Shown in pieces: positions 1 through 11,610 of a DNA stretch of 64,000 bases. The notes under the pieces were generated by a model. It did not search any database and was not told the origin of the DNA. It saw only the letters and a list, made by a program, of their open reading frames with translations. Origin of the DNA: Oceanimonas pelagia (lineage in GTDB: Bacteria; Pseudomonadota; Gammaproteobacteria; Enterobacterales; Aeromonadaceae); assembly GCF_030849025.1 (NCBI RefSeq), contig NZ_CP118224.1, positions 1,658,001 to 1,722,000 on the forward strand. Reading direction: 5' to 3'. The stretch's first letter is position 1. Every line of letters begins with the position of its first letter. Position numbers and translations under genes: made by a program.

Positions 1-215
1 TCGTCGCTCATCACCCGGTTGATCTGCTCCTGCACCTGGCCCTTGGGGCCGCTCAGATCGATATAGGGCGCGGTATGATCCTGAAACACACGAAACTCGT
101 TGCCGAGCAGCACATCCACGGTCACACCACTGATCCGCTCCGCCGGCGGCTCGGGCACGATTTGAATGCGGCCATCGGCCAGATACTGCTTGATGTCCCG
201 ATCGCAAAGACGCAT
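1..215 (-). CDS. dcd: dCTP deaminase (partial, N-terminal part)
   Basis: The first 71 codons of dCTP deaminase are visible; the rest lies beyond the window edge. The enzyme deaminates dCTP to dUTP in the cytoplasm and so feeds thymidylate synthesis. The protein begins [17 protein letters not shown] and continues through [13 protein letters not shown], which is typical of the bacterial Dcd trimer. The ATG at 215 is preceded by a strong AAGGAG site. It lies just downstream of apbC on the same strand, a neighbourhood known from enteric bacteria. The catalytic residues are outside the window. Confidence 0.9.
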   Translation of the reverse strand, partial: MRLCDRDIKQYLADGRIQIVPEPPAERISGVTVDVLLGNEFRVFQDHTAPYIDLSGPKGQVQEQINRVMSD

Positions 216-318
216 GAAAACTCCTTAAACCGAACAGGCTCCGTCGTACAGGACGTCCCGAAGCCCAGAAGAAGACACGGCGCCGGCCTGGCCCGCGCCG
301 CAAGAAAACCATTGGTCA

Positions 319-1392
319 TTATACCTGTCGGGTATAAAGGGTGGTGGGTACCGCCTTGCCGGAAAAATACAACCCGGCGGCCAGACGGGCGGCCATGGCC
401 AGGTAAAGACCGGCCATTTCCCCTTCGGGCTCGGCCGCCACCACCGGGGTGCCGGCATCCATTTGCCGGCACAAAGTCGCACTCAGGGGCATTTGCCCCA
501 GCAGGGGCACACCGTGCTCGCTGCACAGGTGCTCACCGCCCCCTTCGCCAAACAGGCTTTCCCTGTGGCCACACTGGCCGCACTGGTGGTAACTCATGTT
601 TTCAATCACCCCCAGCACCGGAATATTAACCTTGCCAAACATATTGATGCCCTTCACCGCATCGGCCAGGGCCACGTTCTGGGGCGTGGTCACCACCACC
701 GCCGCCGTGGTGGGCACCTGCTGGGCAATGGTGAGCTGAATGTCGCCGGTACCCGGCGGCAGGTCCACCACCAGGTAGTCGAGCTCGCCCCAGCGGGTTT
801 CCCGCAATATCTGCGACAACGCCTTGCTGGCCATGGGGCCGCGCCACACGGTGGCGTCATCGGCGCCGACCAGAAAACCAATGCTGTTGGCCTTGATACC
901 ATGGGCCTCAACCGGAAGCATGGTCTTGCCGTCGTCGCTGGCCGGGCGCTCGCCGGCCACCCCCAGCATCAGCGGAATGGAAGGGCCGTACACATCGGCG
1001 TCGAGCAGGCCCACCCGGGCCCCCAAATGGTTCAGCGCCAGCGCCAGGTTCACCGCCGTGGTGGACTTGCCCACCCCGCCCTTGCCCGACGACACCGCAA
1101 TAATGTTGCGTACGCCGGCCACCGCCGGCGCGTTGTTGGCATGGGCCAGGGTGGCCACCTCGGTGTGCAATTGCCAGTTCACGCTCTGTACGCCGGCCAG
1201 GGCACACAGCTCGGCATTCAGGGTCTGAAGTTCGTCGGTGAGAGTGCCTTGCGCAAAGGGCAGCATCAGCGAAACATGCAGCGCATCGCCGCGCCGTTCA
1301 ATGTTGCGCACCACACCGGCAGACACCAGATCATGGGGCCAGTGTCTGGGCGAAAAACGGCCCAGACGCTGCCGAATTGGTTCAATATTCAT
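319..1392 (-). CDS. apbC: Iron-sulfur cluster carrier ATPase ApbC (Mrp)
   Basis: This 357-residue P-loop protein of the Mrp/NBP35 family binds and transfers Fe-S clusters in the cytoplasm. It has an N-terminal MIP18-like domain (about residues 1-85). The ATPase domain follows, with the deviant Walker A GKGGVGKST near residue 105. The paired cysteines CGQCG, expected to hold the bridging cluster, lie in the segment after NMSYHQ near residue 270. It is divergent from metG and followed by dcd, matching enteric synteny. The length is normal for the family. Confidence 0.93.
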   Translation of the reverse strand: MNIEPIRQRLGRFSPRHWPHDLVSAGVVRNIERRGDALHVSLMLPFAQGTLTDELQTLNAELCALAGVQSVNWQLHTEVATLAHANNAPAVAGVRNIIAVSSGKGGVGKSTTAVNLALALNHLGARVGLLDADVYGPSIPLMLGVAGERPASDDGKTMLPVEAHGIKANSIGFLVGADDATVWRGPMASKALSQILRETRWGELDYLVVDLPPGTGDIQLTIAQQVPTTAAVVVTTPQNVALADAVKGINMFGKVNIPVLGVIENMSYHQCGQCGHRESLFGEGGGEHLCSEHGVPLLGQMPLSATLCRQMDAGTPVVAAEPEGEMAGLYLAMAARLAAGLYFSGKAVPTTLYTRQV

Positions 1393-1532
1393 TCACTTGC
1401 GTCCACGTGAGGGAATGCCTGCACTTTAGCAAAAGCGCAAGGAGGGGAAAACGCCGTTGAAGAGTGTATATGAGAAAAAACTCGGGTAACATGCAGGGTC
1501 CCGTCAACCCGACTCAACAAATAATGGAAATT

Positions 1533-3563
1533 ATGGCTACCGATCCACGTAAGATTCTCGTTACCTGCGCCCTGCCCTATGCCAACGGTTCAATTCACCT
1601 TGGTCATATGCTGGAGCACATTCAGGCCGACATCTGGGTTCGCTACCAGCGAATGCGTGGCCATCAGGTCCATTTTATCTGCGCCGACGACGCCCACGGC
1701 ACCCCCATCATGCTCAAGGCCCAGCAGCTGGGCATCAGTGCCGAGCAAATGATTGCCGAGGTGCAGAAAGAGCACCAGCACGATTTCGCGCGCTTCAACA
1801 TCGGTTTCGACAACTACCACAGCACCCACAGCAACGAGAACCGGGAGCTGGCCACCTTGATCTACGGCCGGCTCAAGCAGAACGGCTTTATTCAGAGCCG
1901 CACCATTTCCCAGCTGTACGATCCCGAGCAGAACATGTTCCTGCCGGACCGCTTTGTAAAGGGCACCTGCCCGAGCTGCAAGGCGGAAGATCAGTACGGC
2001 GACAACTGCGAGTCCTGTGGCGCCACCTATACCCCGGCGGAGCTGATCAATCCCAAGTCCGCCGTATCCGGCGCCACCCCGGTGATGAAGGACACCGAGC
2101 ACTTTTTCTTCGATCTGCCCCAGTTCGACGGCATGCTCAAGGCCTGGACCCGCTCCGGCGCGCTGCAGGAAGAAATGGCCAACAAGCTGGAGGAATGGTT
2201 CGAATCCGGCCTGCAACAATGGGATATCACCCGCGACGCACCCTATTTCGGTTTTGAAATTCCCGATGCCCCGGGCAAGTATTTCTACGTCTGGCTCGAC
2301 GCCCCCATCGGCTACATGGGCTCGTTCAAGAACTACTGCGACAAGCGCGGCGATCTCAGCTTTGACGAATACTGGAGCCAGGACAGCACCGCCGAGCTGT
2401 ATCACTTTATCGGCAAGGACATCGTCTACTTCCACAGCCTGTTCTGGCCGGCCATGCTGGACGGCAGCGAGTTCCGCAAACCCAGCAACATTTTTGTGCA
2501 CGGCTATGTCACCGTCAACGGCGCCAAGATGTCCAAGTCCAAGGGCACCTTCATCAAGGCCGACACCTACCTCAACCACCTGGATCCCGAGTGCCTGCGC
2601 TACTACTACGCCGCCAAGCTGTCCAGCCGCATCGACGATCTCGACCTGAATCTGGACGACTTTGTCGCCCGGGTGAATGCCGACGTGGTCAACAAGCTGG
2701 TCAACCTGGCGTCGCGCAACGCCGGCTTCATCGCCAAACGCTTTGACGGCCAGCTTGCCGCCGAGTGCGCCGAGCCCGCGCTCTACGCCGAATTTGCCGG
2801 CGCCGCCGAACGCATCGGCGAGTTTTACGAGCAGCGGGAATTCGGCCGCGCCATTCGCGAGATCATGGCCCTGGCCGACAAGGCCAACCGCTATGTGGAC
2901 GACAAGGCCCCCTGGGTTATCGCCAGGGAAGAAGGCAAGGACGCCGAGCTGCAGGCCATCTGCTCCTTGGGGCTAAACCTGTTCCGGGTGCTGATGACCT
3001 ACCTCAAGCCGGTGATGCCGCAACTGGCCGAACGCGCCGAGGCTTTCCTCAACACCGAGCTGGCCTGGAACGCCGTGGCCACCCCACTGACCAATCATAC
3101 CGTCAACAAGTTCAAGGCCCTGTTCAGCCGCATCGAGGCCGACAAGGTTGCCGCCATGGTGGAAGCCTCCAAGGAAGACCTGGCCGCAGAGCAGGCCAAA
3201 GTGGTCACCGGCCCGCTGGCGGACGATCCCATCGGCGACACCATCTCCTTTGACGACTTCGCCAGGGTGGACCTGCGGGTGGCGCTGATCAAGAAGGCGG
3301 AAGCCGTGCCCCAGGCCGACAAGCTGCTGCGCCTGCAACTGGATCTGGGCGGTGAAACCCGTCAGGTGTTCGCCGGCATCAAGTCTGCCTACAACCCGGA
3401 AGATCTGGAAGGCAAGCTCACCGTGATGGTGGCCAACCTGGCGCCGCGCAAAATGCGCTTTGGCATGAGCGAAGGCATGGTGCTGGCCGCCGGCCCCGGT
3501 GGCAAGGATCTGTGGATCCTGGAGCCTCACGACGGCGCCCAGCCGGGCATGCGGATTAAATAA
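1533..3563 (+). CDS. metG: Methionyl-tRNA synthetase
   Basis: This class I aminoacyl-tRNA synthetase charges tRNA-Met and initiator tRNA in the cytoplasm. I chose the ATG at 1533 ([18 protein letters not shown]) because it aligns with the known MetG start; upstream in-frame ATGs at 1464 and later would add a non-conserved tail. The result is 676 residues, close to E. coli's 677. The HIGH-type motif appears as HLGH, zinc-knuckle cysteines occur as CPSC and CESC, and the KMSKS loop is present as KMSKSKG. A C-terminal EMAP-like tRNA-binding domain covers roughly the last 105 residues. It is divergent from apbC. Confidence 0.97.
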   Translation: MATDPRKILVTCALPYANGSIHLGHMLEHIQADIWVRYQRMRGHQVHFICADDAHGTPIMLKAQQLGISAEQMIAEVQKEHQHDFARFNIGFDNYHSTHSNENRELATLIYGRLKQNGFIQSRTISQLYDPEQNMFLPDRFVKGTCPSCKAEDQYGDNCESCGATYTPAELINPKSAVSGATPVMKDTEHFFFDLPQFDGMLKAWTRSGALQEEMANKLEEWFESGLQQWDITRDAPYFGFEIPDAPGKYFYVWLDAPIGYMGSFKNYCDKRGDLSFDEYWSQDSTAELYHFIGKDIVYFHSLFWPAMLDGSEFRKPSNIFVHGYVTVNGAKMSKSKGTFIKADTYLNHLDPECLRYYYAAKLSSRIDDLDLNLDDFVARVNADVVNKLVNLASRNAGFIAKRFDGQLAAECAEPALYAEFAGAAERIGEFYEQREFGRAIREIMALADKANRYVDDKAPWVIAREEGKDAELQAICSLGLNLFRVLMTYLKPVMPQLAERAEAFLNTELAWNAVATPLTNHTVNKFKALFSRIEADKVAAMVEASKEDLAAEQAKVVTGPLADDPIGDTISFDDFARVDLRVALIKKAEAVPQADKLLRLQLDLGGETRQVFAGIKSAYNPEDLEGKLTVMVANLAPRKMRFGMSEGMVLAAGPGGKDLWILEPHDGAQPGMRIK

Positions 3564-3566
3564 ATT

Positions 3567-3637
3567 TGTAGGCCCGAATTTATTCGGGCAAACATTCCAA
3601 TATGCGGCATTGTTGCCCCGTTAAAACGGGGCCTACA
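3567..3637. repeat. Cruciform-type intergenic repeat after metG
   Basis: TGTAGGC (3567-3573) and GCCTACA (3631-3637) form an outer inverted repeat. They enclose two further hairpins, GCCCGAATTTATTCGGGC and CCCCGTTAAAACGGGG. The whole can fold as a three-way junction. The architecture resembles REP-like dispersed palindromes of proteobacteria, but no second copy was noticed in this window. Confidence 0.55.
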
Positions 3638-3646
3638 CTCCAAATA

Positions 3647-3677
3647 CAAAAAGCCCGGCAATCGCCGGGCTTCTCTT
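3647..3677. terminator. Bidirectional intrinsic terminator between metG and sdaA
   Basis: A GCCCGGC-AATC-GCCGGGC hairpin is flanked by an A-run on one side and a T-rich tract on the other. It can therefore stop transcription from both convergent genes, metG and sdaA. The T-tract is better in the sdaA direction. Confidence 0.8.
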
Positions 3678-3710
3678 TACGCTTCACGCCTTACCCCTCG
3701 CGGGCTGGCA

Positions 3711-5093
<1,383 letters not shown>

Positions 5094-5163
5094 GGCAAAC
5101 TCCAAACACTACTCGCTTAGGAACCGCGACGCGCACAGGCTGTCGCTCAACTATTATTGAACG

Positions 5164-5192
5164 ATTGTAGGTTTATTTGAGTTTTAACCCAA
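5164..5192 (-). promoter_or_regulatory. Candidate sigma-70 promoter for sdaA
   Basis: On the minus strand, TTGGGT and TACAAT are separated by 17 bases, about 70 bases before the sdaA start. The -35 is poor and the -10 is good. A near-palindrome TTAACACGTTAA lies just upstream at about 5201-5212 and could be an operator. Confidence 0.35.
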
Positions 5193-5248
5193 CAACAATT
5201 TAACACGTTAAAAAAATGTAACGCAGGAACTGTGATGGCGATCGCCGC

Positions 5249-5812
5249 TCAGCGTGCCACCTGGTGAGCAAACTGGTGGATCACGGCGGCGGTAATGCCC
5301 CACACCCACAGGCCGCGCCAGCGAATAAACACCACCCGGTGCAATTTGCCCCGCCGGTGCTGGCTCAATACATGGTGATGGCGCAGATCCAGCAGGTAAT
5401 CGAGCGGCACCCGGTAAAGTTCATCCACCTCATCGGGATTCAGTACAAACTCGGGCTGGCCTTCCACCAGTCCCACAAAGGGCGTGAGCGCAAAGCCGGA
5501 AATGGTGTATTGGGCCCTGAGCCGCGCCAGCAGCCGGCAGCGTTCCGGCGGCAGGCCGATTTCTTCCTCGCTTTCGCGCAGGGCGGTGTGCCACAGGCTG
5601 GCATCGCCTTTGTCCACCCGGCCACCGGGAAAGCTTACCTGCCCCGGATGCTGGCGCAGATGCCGGCTGCGCCGGGTGAGTACCAGCTCCAGGCCCTGCT
5701 CCCCTTCCAGCACCGGCATCAGCACCGCCGCCGGCCGGGCATGGGCCGGCCAGCCATCATCGGGCCGGGGCGGCAGCAGGTTAAGGCGGGTGATCAGCTC
5801 GTCCAGGGTCAC
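5249..5812 (-). CDS. nudL: Nudix hydrolase, CoA pyrophosphatase type (NudL-like)
   Basis: This 187-residue Nudix-fold protein probably cleaves CoA or related dinucleotides. The Nudix box is present as a GG(R)-x-E-x-REx2EEIG pattern: FPGGRVDKGD, then ALRESEEEIGL. The preceding LTRRSRHLRQHPGQVSFPGG stretch is the signature of the NudL/CoAse subfamily. I chose the GTG at 5812 because it overlaps the pabB stop codon (GTGA), indicating translational coupling, and gives the family N-terminus VTLDELITRL. The pabB-nudL-sdaA order is conserved in enteric bacteria. Substrate is inferred from family. Confidence 0.88.
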   Translation of the reverse strand: MTLDELITRLNLLPPRPDDGWPAHARPAAVLMPVLEGEQGLELVLTRRSRHLRQHPGQVSFPGGRVDKGDASLWHTALRESEEEIGLPPERCRLLARLRAQYTISGFALTPFVGLVEGQPEFVLNPDEVDELYRVPLDYLLDLRHHHVLSQHRRGKLHRVVFIRWRGLWVWGITAAVIHQFAHQVAR

Positions 5813-7185
5813 AGCTTCTCCAGCACCGGCAAAATGCGGCCCAGCTTGTCGAACAGCTCCTGATATTCGGCATCCTGCCCGGAGTCGGCCACCACCCCTC
5901 CGCCGGCCCAGCAATACAGCCGGCCCTGCTCTGCCAGCAGGGTGCGAATGGTGATGCTGGTGTCCATGCGACCGTGAACGCTGAGGTAACCCATGCTGCC
6001 GCAGTAGCCGTGGCGACGGTGGGGCTCCAGCTCCTCGATGATTTCCATGGCCCGCACCTTGGGCGCCCCGGTAATGGAGCCGCCGGGAAAGGTGGCCGCC
6101 AGCAGATCGGTGCCGTCCAGGCCACTCTTCAGCTCGCCGGTAATGGTGGACACCAGATGATGCACCGCCGGAAACGACTCGACGGCAAACAGCGACGGCA
6201 CCTTCACCGTGCCCGGCACACACACCCGGCCGATGTCGTTGCGCAGCAGGTCCACTATCATCAGGTTCTCGGATCTGTCCTTGGGCGCCGCGGCCAGCTC
6301 TTCGGCCAGTTGCCGGTCTTCCCGCTCGTTGCTGCCTCGGGGCCGGGTGCCCTTAATGGGCTTGGTTTCCACCCGGCGACCGTCGAGGGCGATAAAACGT
6401 TCCGGCGACAGGCTGAGCACGGTGCTGTCGGGCAATGGCATAAAGGCGGAAAAGGGGGCGCGGTTGTGCTCGCTCAGCCGGCAATAAGCGGCCCAGGCAT
6501 CGCCCTCAAAGGGGGCATTAAAGCGCACCGTCAAATTAATTTGATAACAGTCGCCGGCGGCCAGGTACTCCTGCACCCGGTTAAAGTTGGCACCGTACTG
6601 CTCGCGGCTCTGGTTGGCCTGCCAGGGCCCGGTGAGATGAAACGGTGCACCGGGCGCGGCGGCAAGCCCGCGCCACCAGGCCAGCCTTTGCCGCAGCGCC
6701 TGCTCGTCACCCAGCACCAGCAGATGGGCCTGCTCACGTTCACGGTCAATCACCCAGGCCCAGTCGTAAATACCTACCGCCATGTCGGGGGTGGACAGTT
6801 CGTTGATGGCACGCTCGGGCATGCGCTCCAGCCGGCGGCCCAGATCGTAACCAAACAGGCCCAGGGCACCGCCGGCAAAGGGCAGATGGGCATGCTCTTC
6901 GGGCAGACTCACCTCTCCCAGCAACCGCTGCTGCCAGGTTTTGAGCAGGGCAAAGGGGCACTCACCGCTGTGCTCAGTGCCATCGGGATGGGTAATGGTG
7001 GTCTTCTCGCCTCTGGTGACCAGCGTACCGACAGGGTGGGCGCTGAGTATGTGATAACGGCTGTCGCCGGCCAGCGGCGAGGCCGACTCCAGCAACACCG
7101 CCCAGGGGGTGCTGGCCAGGGGGGAAAAGAAGTCGCGCACCGGGCCGGAAAAGGGCTCGCTGTGTATGTGCAAAGGCAGTCCCAT
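5809..7185 (-). CDS. pabB: Aminodeoxychorismate synthase component I
   Basis: PabB converts chorismate plus ammonia, supplied by PabA, into 4-amino-4-deoxychorismate for folate synthesis. The 458-residue protein has the anthranilate-synthase-I N-domain and the chorismate-binding C-domain. Family motifs visible include PIKGTRPRG (with the lysine typical of PabB), DLLRNDIGRVC, and FPGGSITGAPK. It overlaps the following Nudix gene by four bases. No pabA is seen here. Confidence 0.94.
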   Translation of the reverse strand: MGLPLHIHSEPFSGPVRDFFSPLASTPWAVLLESASPLAGDSRYHILSAHPVGTLVTRGEKTTITHPDGTEHSGECPFALLKTWQQRLLGEVSLPEEHAHLPFAGGALGLFGYDLGRRLERMPERAINELSTPDMAVGIYDWAWVIDREREQAHLLVLGDEQALRQRLAWWRGLAAAPGAPFHLTGPWQANQSREQYGANFNRVQEYLAAGDCYQINLTVRFNAPFEGDAWAAYCRLSEHNRAPFSAFMPLPDSTVLSLSPERFIALDGRRVETKPIKGTRPRGSNEREDRQLAEELAAAPKDRSENLMIVDLLRNDIGRVCVPGTVKVPSLFAVESFPAVHHLVSTITGELKSGLDGTDLLAATFPGGSITGAPKVRAMEIIEELEPHRRHGYCGSMGYLSVHGRMDTSITIRTLLAEQGRLYCWAGGGVVADSGQDAEYQELFDKLGRILPVLEKL

Positions 7186-7310
7186 TTATGTAATCCACTC
7201 GACAGTTTTGGCATTCCGCCCCGGGCCAGACTGGTCAGCCGGGGGCGGCAAAGCGTATCATGGCGCCGATTATAACAATACAGAGCCAGCCGATAACCCA
7301 TGAGGAAGCC

Positions 7311-8831
7311 ATGAGCATTATCAAAAAGCAGGACTTTATCGACTCCGTTGCTGACGCCCTTCAATATATCTCCTACTACCACCCGCTGGATTTCGTGAAA
7401 GCGCTGGAAAAGGCCTACGAAAAAGAGCAGAGCCAGGCCGCCAAGGACGCCATCGCACAAATTCTGATCAACTCGCGCATGTCCGCCGAAGGCCACCGCC
7501 CCCTGTGCCAGGACACCGGCATTGTGACCTGTTTTGTGAAAATCGGCATGCAGGTGCAGTGGGATTCCGACATGACGGTGCAGGAAATGGTGGATGAAGG
7601 CGTGCGCCGCGCCTACTCCAACCCCGACAATCCGCTGCGCGCCAGCATCGTCGCCGACCCTGCCGGTGCCCGTAAAAACACCAAGGACAATGCCCCCGCC
7701 GTGGTGCATATCGACATGGTGCCCGGCGATCATGTGGAAGTGGCCATCGCCGCCAAGGGCGGCGGCTCCGAGAACAAGTCCAAGATGGTGATGCTCAATC
7801 CGTCCGACGACGTGGTGGAGTGGGTGCTGAAAACCCTGCCCACCATGGGGGCCGGCTGGTGTCCGCCGGGCATGCTGGGTATCGGCATCGGTGGCACCGC
7901 CGAAAAGGCCGCGGTGCTGGCCAAGGAGTCCCTGATGGATCCGGTGGACATTCACGAGCTGATCGAGCGTGGCGCCGAAACCACCGAAGATAAACTGCGC
8001 CTGGAAATCTTTGAAAAGGCCAACAAGCTGGGCATTGGCGCTCAGGGCCTGGGCGGCCTGACAACCGTGGTGGACGTCAAGATCAAGACCGCCCCCACCC
8101 ATGCCGCGTCCAAGCCGGTGGTGATGATCCCCAACTGCGCCGCCACCCGCCATGTGCACTTCCACCTGGACGGCTCCGGCCCCGCCGAGCTGACGCCGCC
8201 GAAACTGGAAGACTGGCCGCAAGTGACCTGGGAAGTGGGCGAAAACGTGCGCCGGGTCAACCTGGACACCGTCACCCGCGACGACATTGCCGAGTGGAAA
8301 ATGGGCGAGACCCTGCTGCTCTCCGGCAAGCTGCTTACCGGCCGGGATGCGGCCCACAAGCGCATTCAGGACATGCTGAATAAAGGCGAAAAACTGCCGG
8401 TGGACTTCAAGGACCGCTTTATCTACTACGTGGGTCCGGTAGACGCCATTGGCGACGAAGCCGTAGGCCCCGCCGGTCCCACCACCTCCACCCGCATGGA
8501 CAAGTTCACCGACATGATGCTGGAGCAGACCGGCCTGATGGGCATGGTGGGCAAGGCCGAGCGCGGCCCGGCCACCGTGAGCTCCATTCGCGATCACAAG
8601 GCGGTGTATCTGATGGCGGTGGGCGGCGCCGCCTACCTGGTGGCCAAGGCGGTGAAGAAGGCCCGGGTGCTGGCCTTTGAAGACCTGGGGATGGAAGCCA
8701 TCTACGAATTCGAGGTGGAAGACATGCCGGTGACCGTGGCCGTAGACAGCGAGGGCAACAACGCCCACGAAGCCGGCCCCGCCATCTGGAAAGCCAGAAT
8801 CGAAGAGCTGGACGCCACCCTTAAGGGCTAA
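7311..8831 (+). CDS. fumA: Class I fumarate hydratase (iron-sulfur)
   Basis: It hydrates fumarate to malate in the TCA cycle using an oxygen-sensitive 4Fe-4S cluster. The 506-residue chain has the N-terminal alpha domain with the cluster motif CQDTGIVTCF near residue 68. A C-terminal beta domain contains GPAGPTTSTRMDKF and GMVGKAERGP. I chose the ATG at 7311 (MSIIKKQDFI), which has a GAGGAA ribosome site and matches the family start. The symbol is by family; it resembles the short Vibrio/Aeromonas class I type rather than strictly E. coli FumA. Confidence 0.93.
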   Translation: MSIIKKQDFIDSVADALQYISYYHPLDFVKALEKAYEKEQSQAAKDAIAQILINSRMSAEGHRPLCQDTGIVTCFVKIGMQVQWDSDMTVQEMVDEGVRRAYSNPDNPLRASIVADPAGARKNTKDNAPAVVHIDMVPGDHVEVAIAAKGGGSENKSKMVMLNPSDDVVEWVLKTLPTMGAGWCPPGMLGIGIGGTAEKAAVLAKESLMDPVDIHELIERGAETTEDKLRLEIFEKANKLGIGAQGLGGLTTVVDVKIKTAPTHAASKPVVMIPNCAATRHVHFHLDGSGPAELTPPKLEDWPQVTWEVGENVRRVNLDTVTRDDIAEWKMGETLLLSGKLLTGRDAAHKRIQDMLNKGEKLPVDFKDRFIYYVGPVDAIGDEAVGPAGPTTSTRMDKFTDMMLEQTGLMGMVGKAERGPATVSSIRDHKAVYLMAVGGAAYLVAKAVKKARVLAFEDLGMEAIYEFEVEDMPVTVAVDSEGNNAHEAGPAIWKARIEELDATLKG

Positions 8832-8842
8832 AGCTGATGCAG

Positions 8843-8870
8843 ATGCCGGCCCCGAGCCGGCATTTTCTTT
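8843..8870 (+). terminator. Intrinsic terminator after fumarase
   Basis: A perfect ATGCCGGC/GCCGGCAT stem with a five-base loop is followed by TTTCTTT, twelve bases after the fumarase stop. Confidence 0.85.
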
Positions 8871-8945
8871 ACACCTCGCTCCCCCGTACCCGCGAGCGTA
8901 TCTGAAAATCTGGCCCGGTGTCGGTCCGGCCCCTCCCCCGGATTG

Positions 8946-9218
8946 TCAGCCGGTCTCAAACCCGTGCCCCCCTCTGGGCGCAATTTCTTCTTCCTGCAAG
9001 CCGGTCACATGGGCGGTATCCGGCCCGGTTCGCAACCAGGCCAGCAATTGCCGCACCGCCGCGCTGTCGCCTTCCGCCAACACCTCTACCCGGCCATCGG
9101 GCAGGTTACGGGCGTAGCCGTGCACCCCCAGCCGTTCGGCCTCGCACTGGGTATAATAGCGAAAGCTCACCCCCTGCACCCGGCCGCTGACCCAGATTTT
9201 TTTGGCAATCATGGTCAT
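8946..9218 (-). CDS. acyP: Acylphosphatase
   Basis: This small 90-residue cytoplasmic enzyme hydrolyses acyl phosphates. The signature GRVQGVSFRYY supplies the catalytic arginine; the catalytic asparagine lies in YARNLPDGRVEV. It begins MTMIAKKIWV; a second ATG two codons in is equally possible. It is divergent from rlmI, a pairing seen in several gammaproteobacteria. Confidence 0.92.
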   Translation of the reverse strand: MTMIAKKIWVSGRVQGVSFRYYTQCEAERLGVHGYARNLPDGRVEVLAEGDSAAVRQLLAWLRTGPDTAHVTGLQEEEIAPRGGHGFETG

Positions 9219-9235
9219 TTTTTCTCGCCTCCCCT

Positions 9236-9264
9236 TTGTGTTTTATGCTCGTCACTTCTAGAAT
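9236..9264 (+). promoter_or_regulatory. Candidate sigma-70 promoter for rlmI
   Basis: TTGTGT and TAGAAT are separated by exactly 17 bases, ending 34 bases before the rlmI start, in the gap between the divergent acyP and rlmI genes. Confidence 0.55.
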
Positions 9265-9297
9265 TATGCCCCTTTTTTCAAGCAATCGGCCCAGCCT

Positions 9298-10491
9298 ATG
9301 ACCTCCTCTATAACCCTAGTTGCCGGACGGGAAAAATCCCTTCTGCGCCGCCATCCCTGGGTGTTTTCCCGTGCCGTCGACAAGGTGCAGGGTCAGCCCA
9401 ATGCCGGCGACACCGTCGATATTCTGAGCCACAACGGCCAGTGGCTGGGCCGGGGCTTTTACTCGCCCCAGTCCCAGATCCGCGCCCGGGTGTGGACCTT
9501 TGACCGCCATGAAATGATCGACGATGCCTTCTTTCTGCGTCGCCTGGAGCGCGCCAGGGCCGGCCGCGAAGACATGATCAATGAGCAGGGGCTCACCGGT
9601 TACCGGCTGTGCGCCGCCGAGTCCGACGGCCTGCCCGGGGTCACCATCGACGTGTACGCCAATGTGGTGGTGTGCCAGCTGCTCAGCACCGGCGCCGAAC
9701 GCTGGCGCAAGGCCATTGTGGCCGCCCTCACGCAACTGTATCCGGACGCCTGCATCTATGAGCGCTCCGACGTGGCGGTGCGCAAGAAGGAAGGCCTGAA
9801 GGAGCGCAAGGGCCTGCTGGCCGGCACCCTGCCCGCACAACCGGTAGTGATCGAGGAAAACAACGGTGTGCGCATTCTGGTGGACGTGGAAACCGGCCAT
9901 AAAACCGGCTTTTACCTGGATCAGCGCGACAACCGCCGTATTGCCGGCCGTTACTGCCGGGGCAAGCGGGTGCTGAACTGCTTCAGCTACACCGGCACCT
10001 TTGGCGTGTATGCCCTCAGGGGCGGCGCCAGCGAGGTGGTGAACGCCGATGTGTCCGAGTCGGCGCTGGCGCTGGCCAAGCAAAACGCCGAGCTGAACCG
10101 GCTGGATCTGAGCCGGGCCCGCTTTGAGCAGGCCGACGTGTTCAAACTGCTGCGGGAATACCGGGAGCAGGGCGAAAGCTTTGACGTGATAGTGCTGGAT
10201 CCGCCCAAGTTCGCCGAAAGCAAGGCCCAGCTCAACGGTGCCTGCCGCGGCTACAAGGACATCAACATGCTGGCGTTTCAGCTGCTCAATCCGGGCGGTG
10301 TGCTGCTCACCTTCTCCTGCTCCGGGCTGATGACCTCGGATCTGTTCCAGAAAATCGTGGCCGACGCCGCCCTCGATGCCGGCCGCAACGCCCAGATCCT
10401 GGAGCGCCTGAACCAGGCCGCCGATCATCCCATCGGCACCGCCTATCCGGAGGGCCACTACCTCAAGGGCCTGGTGGTGCGGGCCTGGTAA
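9298..10491 (+). CDS. rlmI: 23S rRNA (cytosine(1962)-C(5))-methyltransferase
   Basis: This SAM-dependent enzyme makes m5C1962 in 23S rRNA. The 397-residue protein begins with a PUA domain ([20 protein letters not shown]), followed by a linker domain and a Rossmann methyltransferase domain. SAM-binding motif I is [17 protein letters not shown] and the catalytic-type loop is [10 protein letters not shown]. The start is the first ATG after the promoter. Length and order of domains match RlmI (YccW). Confidence 0.92.
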   Translation: MTSSITLVAGREKSLLRRHPWVFSRAVDKVQGQPNAGDTVDILSHNGQWLGRGFYSPQSQIRARVWTFDRHEMIDDAFFLRRLERARAGREDMINEQGLTGYRLCAAESDGLPGVTIDVYANVVVCQLLSTGAERWRKAIVAALTQLYPDACIYERSDVAVRKKEGLKERKGLLAGTLPAQPVVIEENNGVRILVDVETGHKTGFYLDQRDNRRIAGRYCRGKRVLNCFSYTGTFGVYALRGGASEVVNADVSESALALAKQNAELNRLDLSRARFEQADVFKLLREYREQGESFDVIVLDPPKFAESKAQLNGACRGYKDINMLAFQLLNPGGVLLTFSCSGLMTSDLFQKIVADAALDAGRNAQILERLNQAADHPIGTAYPEGHYLKGLVVRAW

Positions 10492-10572
10492 GGCACACCC
10501 GGTGAAGCGGATGCGGAAAGCGACCAGAAAGAGTAGAATGGGCGCTTTCCGTTAGTCACCAAGGAAGCTCGA

Positions 10573-11610
10573 GTGGAACCCATTCGCCTGACCCAATACA
10601 GCCACGGCGCCGGCTGCGGCTGCAAGATTTCCCCCAAGATCCTCGACACCATACTGCACAGCCAGCTGCCCGGTTTTCACGACCCCCGTCTGGTGGTGGG
10701 CAACGCCAGCCGCGATGATGCCGCCGTGGTCGACATTGGCAACGGCATGGGCATTATCTCCACCACCGACTTCTTCATGCCCATCGTCGACGATCCTTTC
10801 ACCTTTGGCCGCATTGCCGCCACCAACGCCATCAGCGACATCTACGCCATGGGCGGCACCCCTGTGGTGGCCATTGCCATTCTCGGCTGGCCGGTGAACA
10901 CCCTGGCGCCGGAAGTGGCGCAGCGAGTGATCGACGGCGGCCGCCAGGCCTGCCATGACGCCGGCATCTCCCTCGCGGGCGGCCACAGCATCGATGCGCC
11001 CGAGCCCATCTTCGGCCTGGCGGTCACCGGCCAGATCCCGCTCGACCAGGTCAAGCGCAACGACACCGCCGCCGCCGGCGATGTACTGTTCCTGACCAAA
11101 CCGCTGGGCATTGGCGTGCTCTCCACCGCCCAGAAAAAGGGTGTGCTGCGGGAAGAAGACAGCCAGCTGGCACCCGAGGTGATGTGCCGGCTGAACAAGC
11201 CCGGTCAGGACTTTGCCACACTGGAAGGCGTGAGCGCCATGACCGACGTCACCGGCTTTGGCCTGCTCGGCCACCTGCTGGAGGTATGCGAAGGCGCCGA
11301 TGTGAGCGCCCGCCTCAACATGGCGGATATTCCCCTGTTGCCCAACCTGGACCACTACCTGCAGGCCGGCGCCGTACCCGGCGGCACCCTGCGCAACTTC
11401 GACGCCTACGGCCACAAGCTGGCGCCGCTCACTCGGCGCCAGCAGCACATTCTGTGCGATCCGCAAACCAGCGGCGGCCTGCTGGTGGCGGTGCGCCCCG
11501 AGGCCATCGATGATTTCCTGACCGTGGCTGCGCGCCATGATCTGAGCCTCTCCCCCATTGGCGAGCTGGTGCCCGCCGGCGAGCACCGCATTGAGGTTGT
11601 GGATGCCTGA
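10573..11610 (+). CDS. selD: Selenide, water dikinase (selenophosphate synthetase), cysteine form
   Basis: SelD makes selenophosphate from selenide and ATP, the selenium donor for SelU and for selenocysteine. The 345-residue protein starts at a GTG (10573) preceded by AAGGAAG. The active-site loop is HGAGCGCK with Cys17 at the position that is selenocysteine in some homologues; here the codon is TGC, so no recoding is needed. ATP-binding aspartates lie in [11 protein letters not shown] and the glycine-rich loop in [12 protein letters not shown]. It overlaps selU by eight bases. Confidence 0.96.
   Translation: MEPIRLTQYSHGAGCGCKISPKILDTILHSQLPGFHDPRLVVGNASRDDAAVVDIGNGMGIISTTDFFMPIVDDPFTFGRIAATNAISDIYAMGGTPVVAIAILGWPVNTLAPEVAQRVIDGGRQACHDAGISLAGGHSIDAPEPIFGLAVTGQIPLDQVKRNDTAAAGDVLFLTKPLGIGVLSTAQKKGVLREEDSQLAPEVMCRLNKPGQDFATLEGVSAMTDVTGFGLLGHLLEVCEGADVSARLNMADIPLLPNLDHYLQAGAVPGGTLRNFDAYGHKLAPLTRRQQHILCDPQTSGGLLVAVRPEAIDDFLTVAARHDLSLSPIGELVPAGEHRIEVVDA

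Noticed and set aside
463-1410. Long plus-strand open frame opposite apbC
   Set aside because: Antisense to a certain gene. High GC creates long frames on the opposite strand; the translation is rich in His, Arg and Gln without motifs.
6909-8768. 619-codon minus-strand frame opposite fumarase
   Set aside because: Shadow of fumarase running into pabB, with low-complexity His/Gly composition.
10600-10630. Selenocysteine codon in selD
   Set aside because: The active-site codon is TGC (cysteine), not TGA.
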